NCBI RefSeq assembly: GCF_012926525.1 | Contig: NZ_JABBNI010000008.1 | Location: 84,882 to 148,881, forward strand | Direction of reading: 5' to 3' | Length of the DNA: 64,000 nucleotides | Origin: Clostridium muellerianum | GTDB lineage: Bacteria > Bacillota > Clostridia > Clostridiales > Clostridiaceae | Shown: one piece after another, positions 60,867 to 64,000 of the stretch | How the letters are laid out: each line of letters begins with the position of its first letter | Position numbering within the stretch: position 1 is the first letter of the stretch | The notes under the pieces: model-generated | What the model was told of the DNA's origin: nothing | What the model saw: the letters and a program-made list of their open reading frames with translations, nothing else | Database searches by the model: none | Position numbers and translations under genes: made by a program

Positions 60867-63323
60867 ATGTATGTTGTTGATTTAAAGCATGTAAGAAAAG
60901 ATGACATCTTAATAGTTGGAGGAAAAGGTGCAAATTTAGGAGAAATGATTAAAGCTGGTATCAATGTGCCAGGAGGATTTTGTATAACCAGTAAATCTTA
61001 TTATAGTTATATAGAAGAAAATAAAATACAGCCTAAAATAGATGAATTATTAAAAAAAGCTTATGAAAATGAAGATAAACTTAATATGTATGCTGATAAG
61101 ATTGAAAAAATTATTATAGATGGTATTATACCAAAGATTATAAAGTATAAAATTATAGAATATTATACAAGCTTAGGGAAAAACATAAGAGTTGCTGTTC
61201 GTTCTTCAGCAACTACAGAAGATTTGCCAGAAGCTAGCTTTGCAGGGCAGCAGGAAACTTTTTTAAATGTATATAAAATAGAAGATGTGTTTGACAAGAT
61301 AAAAAGATGTTGGGCATCGCTTTGGACTGCAAGGGCTATTAAGTATAGACAGCAAATGGGTTTTGATAAAGAAAAAATTTCTATTGCTATTGTTGTACAA
61401 GTTATGATAGAAGGACAAATATCAGGAGTATTATTTACAGTAAATCCTACTACAAATAATAAAGATGAGATAATGATCAATTCTACTTATGGACTTGGAG
61501 AAGCGGTTGTATCTGGCATGGTAACACCAGACACTTATATTTGTTTAAAAAATAATAGTAAAGTACTTAAAAAGTATAAAGGTAGCAAGGAAATATCAAT
61601 TGTGTATGACAATGTTAAAGGTACCACAAGTATTGAAAATTCTAAAGAGAAAAGAGATGCTTTTACATTAAATGAAAATTATATTAAAAAGCTTATTTTT
61701 ATAGGAATAAATATAGAAAAATATTATGGATCTCCACAGGATATAGAGTGGACTATTAAAAATGATAATTTATATATATTGCAGTCAAGGGCGGTTACTA
61801 CTTTAAATCATAATATAACAAAGTGTGCTAAAAGTACAATAAATAATTTTATAGAACACTGTCCTGTAGTGCCATATCCTTTAGATTTCCAGCCCTTATT
61901 AATTATGGATGAAGAAAAGGCAAATGTATTTAGAAATATAGGAATAAAAATGGAAAGTGAAGTATCTATGAAAGATAATGGTGAATTTGTTATAAAAGGA
62001 TCTAAGCTTAGACCAACCATTAAAATATTAAAACTTCCTTTTATATTTAAAAAATTTATAAATGAAAAAAATAATATGGAGGAAACAGAAAAATTTAAGA
62101 AAAATATTCTGGTAAAGATACAACAATTAGAAAATAAAAACTTCAATAATTGTAGTATGCAAGAGCTTGGAACTTTATTGCATGATATTATGAAAATTAT
62201 TCATGAAATTGGTTATGTTAGATTTAGGTATAATATATTTCCAGAAGTACTATTAGGAAAAATAATTGAACATAAACTTAAAAAAATTGATAAAAATCTC
62301 ACTGAATATGATTTACTATCTGGGTTAAAATATAAAACGTGGTTAATTAATAAAGATCTTAAAGAATTGGCTAAAAAGGCAGAAGAGGATAGAGATATAC
62401 ATGAATTCATAAATAATGAGCTATTAAATAAAAATAGAGATAAAAAAATAATTATGAATGAATTAAAGGAAAAATCTTCTGGATACTACAAACAAGTTAA
62501 GAAGTTTCTAGAGAAAAATGGATGGAAGTCTTCAATGTCCTATATACCATTTTCAACTAAAAGCTGGAATGAAGATTTAAGAGGTTTTTTATCAATAATT
62601 AAAGTAATGATAGAAAGTGAAAAAAATGAATTCCATGTTGATAAATATAAAAGTATAAAGGAAAAAATTATAGAAAAGATTGGAAAACATAAAGGTGAAA
62701 AGCTCTTAAAACAGATAGATGTTTATAGATATAACCATGTGCAAAGAGAAGAAAGCTTATATATGATTGAAATATGTTATGGATTAAGTAGAAGTATAGT
62801 TAAAGAACTTATTGAAAGAATGCTTGATATTTTAGAAAGTGAAAAAGATATATTGTATTTAACTTTAGATGAAGTTTATAATATATGCAAAAATCCAGAG
62901 AATAATATTGAAGAATTAAAGAAAAAAATTTGTATAAGAAAAGAAGTAAGGATAAAAAATAAAGCATTATGGAATAATTGTCAGCTCTTATATGAAAATC
63001 TAGATTGTAAAATGCTTAAAGGTTTATCTGGAAGCAAAGGAAGAATTTCTGGAAAAGTATGTATTATAAATAGTATGGAAGAATTTAACAAGTTGAAAAA
63101 AGGAGATATTTTAGTATGTAAATTTACTGATCCAGTTTGGACTCCACTTTTTTCAATTGCGAAAGCTGTAGTAACAGACAGCGGAGGACCACTATCTCAT
63201 AGTGCTATTATTGCTAGGGAATATGGTATACCAGCAGTACTTGGAGTAGGAAATGCAACATTTATTTTAAAGGATGGAGATGAAATTATTGTAGATGGAA
63301 ATAAGGGAGAGGTATTATTTTAA
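60867..63323 (+). CDS. PEP synthase / rifampicin phosphotransferase-like enzyme
   Basis: The 818-residue protein has an N-terminal PPDK-type ATP-grasp domain (residues 1-315; GGKGANLGEM, RSSATTEDLPEASFAGQQETFLNV, DIEWTI, ILQSRAV), a middle region of about 380 residues, and a C-terminal phosphohistidine swivelling domain (GGPLSHSAIIAREYGIPAV, His778). It lacks the C-terminal PEP/pyruvate-binding domain of true PEP synthases. This order (ATP-grasp, middle domain, His domain) is that of rifampicin phosphotransferases, typically about 865 residues. The substrate is not proven; the middle domain is diverged. TetR upstream supports inducible detoxification. Confidence 0.8.
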   Translation: MYVVDLKHVRKDDILIVGGKGANLGEMIKAGINVPGGFCITSKSYYSYIEENKIQPKIDELLKKAYENEDKLNMYADKIEKIIIDGIIPKIIKYKIIEYYTSLGKNIRVAVRSSATTEDLPEASFAGQQETFLNVYKIEDVFDKIKRCWASLWTARAIKYRQQMGFDKEKISIAIVVQVMIEGQISGVLFTVNPTTNNKDEIMINSTYGLGEAVVSGMVTPDTYICLKNNSKVLKKYKGSKEISIVYDNVKGTTSIENSKEKRDAFTLNENYIKKLIFIGINIEKYYGSPQDIEWTIKNDNLYILQSRAVTTLNHNITKCAKSTINNFIEHCPVVPYPLDFQPLLIMDEEKANVFRNIGIKMESEVSMKDNGEFVIKGSKLRPTIKILKLPFIFKKFINEKNNMEETEKFKKNILVKIQQLENKNFNNCSMQELGTLLHDIMKIIHEIGYVRFRYNIFPEVLLGKIIEHKLKKIDKNLTEYDLLSGLKYKTWLINKDLKELAKKAEEDRDIHEFINNELLNKNRDKKIIMNELKEKSSGYYKQVKKFLEKNGWKSSMSYIPFSTKSWNEDLRGFLSIIKVMIESEKNEFHVDKYKSIKEKIIEKIGKHKGEKLLKQIDVYRYNHVQREESLYMIEICYGLSRSIVKELIERMLDILESEKDILYLTLDEVYNICKNPENNIEELKKKICIRKEVRIKNKALWNNCQLLYENLDCKMLKGLSGSKGRISGKVCIINSMEEFNKLKKGDILVCKFTDPVWTPLFSIAKAVVTDSGGPLSHSAIIAREYGIPAVLGVGNATFILKDGDEIIVDGNKGEVLF

Positions 63324-63431
63324 ATTAGTGTATTAGCAATAATTTTAGTAATAATGAATAGTTTGTTGAAAAATAAATAAGTACTATTTTTAATTAATTT
63401 GTAGAAAGTATACTAAATATGATAAAAAATG

Positions 63432-63479
63432 TTGACTAAGTAACATTACAATGATATTATGAAAATAAGAATCATTATC
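63432..63479 (+). promoter_or_regulatory. Promoter with Fur box, DUF6110 gene
   Basis: TTGACT (63432-63437) and TATTAT (63455-63460) are 17 bp apart. GAAAATAAGAATCATTATC (63461-63479) matches the Fur consensus at 16 of 19 positions. Same geometry as the 58526 box. Confidence 0.75.
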
Positions 63480-63502
63480 AAATACGAAAGGGAGAGATAG
63501 AT

Positions 63503-63760
63503 ATGACAAACATTTTCGGAAAAGAAAAATCATTAATATTTGCAGGAGGAGTTTTAGTTGGAACTTTAGGGTTAAAACTTTTAAAAAGCAAAACAGCTAA
63601 AAAATTTTATGTTAAAACATTAGCTGGAGGTATGAAGATTAAAAATGATGCACAAAATTTATGTGAAACAATAAGAGAAGATGCAGAAGATATGTGTTAT
63701 GAAGCAAGCAAACAAGCTTCAGAAGAGGAAAAAGGCTGCTGCTGCCATAGCGAAAAATAA
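63503..63760 (+). CDS. DUF6110-like small protein with Cys-rich tail
   Basis: The 85-residue protein has a glycine-rich hydrophobic N-terminal segment (SLIFAGGVLVGTLGLKLL), a basic KSKTAKKFYVKTLAGGMKIK stretch, an acidic amphipathic part with two single cysteines, and the tail EEEKGCCCHSEK. I match it to DUF6110 from memory. Function unknown; the CCCH tail and the Fur-box promoter suggest a metal-linked, membrane-associated role (inference). GGGAGAG precedes the ATG. Confidence 0.7.
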   Translation: MTNIFGKEKSLIFAGGVLVGTLGLKLLKSKTAKKFYVKTLAGGMKIKNDAQNLCETIREDAEDMCYEASKQASEEEKGCCCHSEK

Positions 63761-64000
63761 ATAGTTAAATATTAAACTTAAATTATGAAATATGATTAAT
63801 TTTATTAGTATGATTTTAACAAAGCAATTTTAATTATAAGGTTATCCATTTACAAAAAAGGTGTGATTAACAGATGTTATCTTTAGTGATTATAGTATAG
63901 ATAGTAAATAATAATATAACTATACAGAATAGTAGTATTATACAAGGATAAGATAGTATAGATAGAGAGTGTATAAGAGTAAGTGAGTACCATGCTTGAT
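63761..64000. other. Terminal region without a visible gene
   Basis: The last 240 bp are AT-rich with stops in all frames. I see neither a clear terminator nor a start of a further gene. Confidence 0.4.

Noticed and set aside
60867..63323. Authentic gluconeogenic PEP synthase
   Set aside because: The C-terminal PEP/pyruvate-binding domain is absent and the His domain is at the very end, as in rifampicin phosphotransferase-type enzymes.
1..64000. CRISPR arrays, tRNA, rRNA, integrase or prophage genes
   Set aside because: No regularly spaced repeats, cloverleaf-like clusters, ribosomal signatures or phage genes were seen on reading both strands.

Overview
The window looks like a chromosomal segment of a low-GC Firmicute, most likely Clostridium in the strict sense. 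The evidence is strongly A/T-biased codon use, AGGAGG-type ribosome binding sites with frequent TTG/GTG starts, cell-wall-binding type 2 (CWB2) surface proteins, DUF3793 and DUF6110 family genes, clostridial feo clusters and Fur-type operators. No rRNA, tRNA or CRISPR array was seen. The species cannot be fixed from sequence reading alone.

Layout. 1-2181: a CNNM/HlyC-type membrane protein and a DUF1259 protein. 2384-7526: an iron operon behind a Fur-box promoter, with a FeoC-like mini-protein, Fur, flavodoxin, DUF3793, two FeoA, FeoB and a Cys-rich FeoB-associated peptide. 7570-10609: two secreted proteins, one with CWB2 repeats. 10864-13308 (minus): a second, divergent FeoA/FeoB pair. 13442-19143 (minus): an AEC transporter, then a BceRS-BceAB-like peptide-sensing/export module. 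19268-23270: a small membrane protein, nitroreductase, DtxR/MntR-type regulator, a decayed AraC gene behind a Fur-box-like promoter, and a MATE exporter. 23863-25752: a compositionally foreign TetR / hydrolase / membrane-protein cluster. 25784-43133: three separate pairs of fused permease-ATPase ABC half-transporters, each with its own regulator (AraC, TetR, divergent AraC), with SAM methyltransferase and PanE-like genes and several gene fossils between them. 43455-47522: a giant CWB2 + GLUG-repeat surface protein. 47738-52103: two chemoreceptors flanking a methyltransferase. 52126-55745: an NRAMP transporter, CsoR and a P1B-type ATPase behind a double operator. 55997-63760: hydrolase, AraC, a chemoreceptor behind a perfect Fur box, TetR, a PEP-synthase/rifampicin-phosphotransferase-like enzyme, and a DUF6110 protein behind a Fur box.

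How it fits together. Most of the window reads as a metal (mainly iron) acquisition and sensing neighbourhood: two Feo systems, NRAMP, Fur, a DtxR-type regulator, CsoR/ATPase, and at least six Fur-like boxes spread over 60 kb. The least expected parts are chemoreceptor genes placed directly behind Fur boxes, and the triplicated heterodimeric ABC pairs accompanied by AraC regulators of one subfamily, alpha/beta hydrolases and methyltransferases. My working inference is siderophore or other small-molecule uptake or defence, by analogy with YbtPQ/IrtAB plus esterase systems; substrate and direction are not shown by the sequence. A 16-bp palindrome, GTTAGTTnnAACTAAC, recurs near one ABC pair and one methyltransferase, with degenerate copies elsewhere, and may mark a second regulon.
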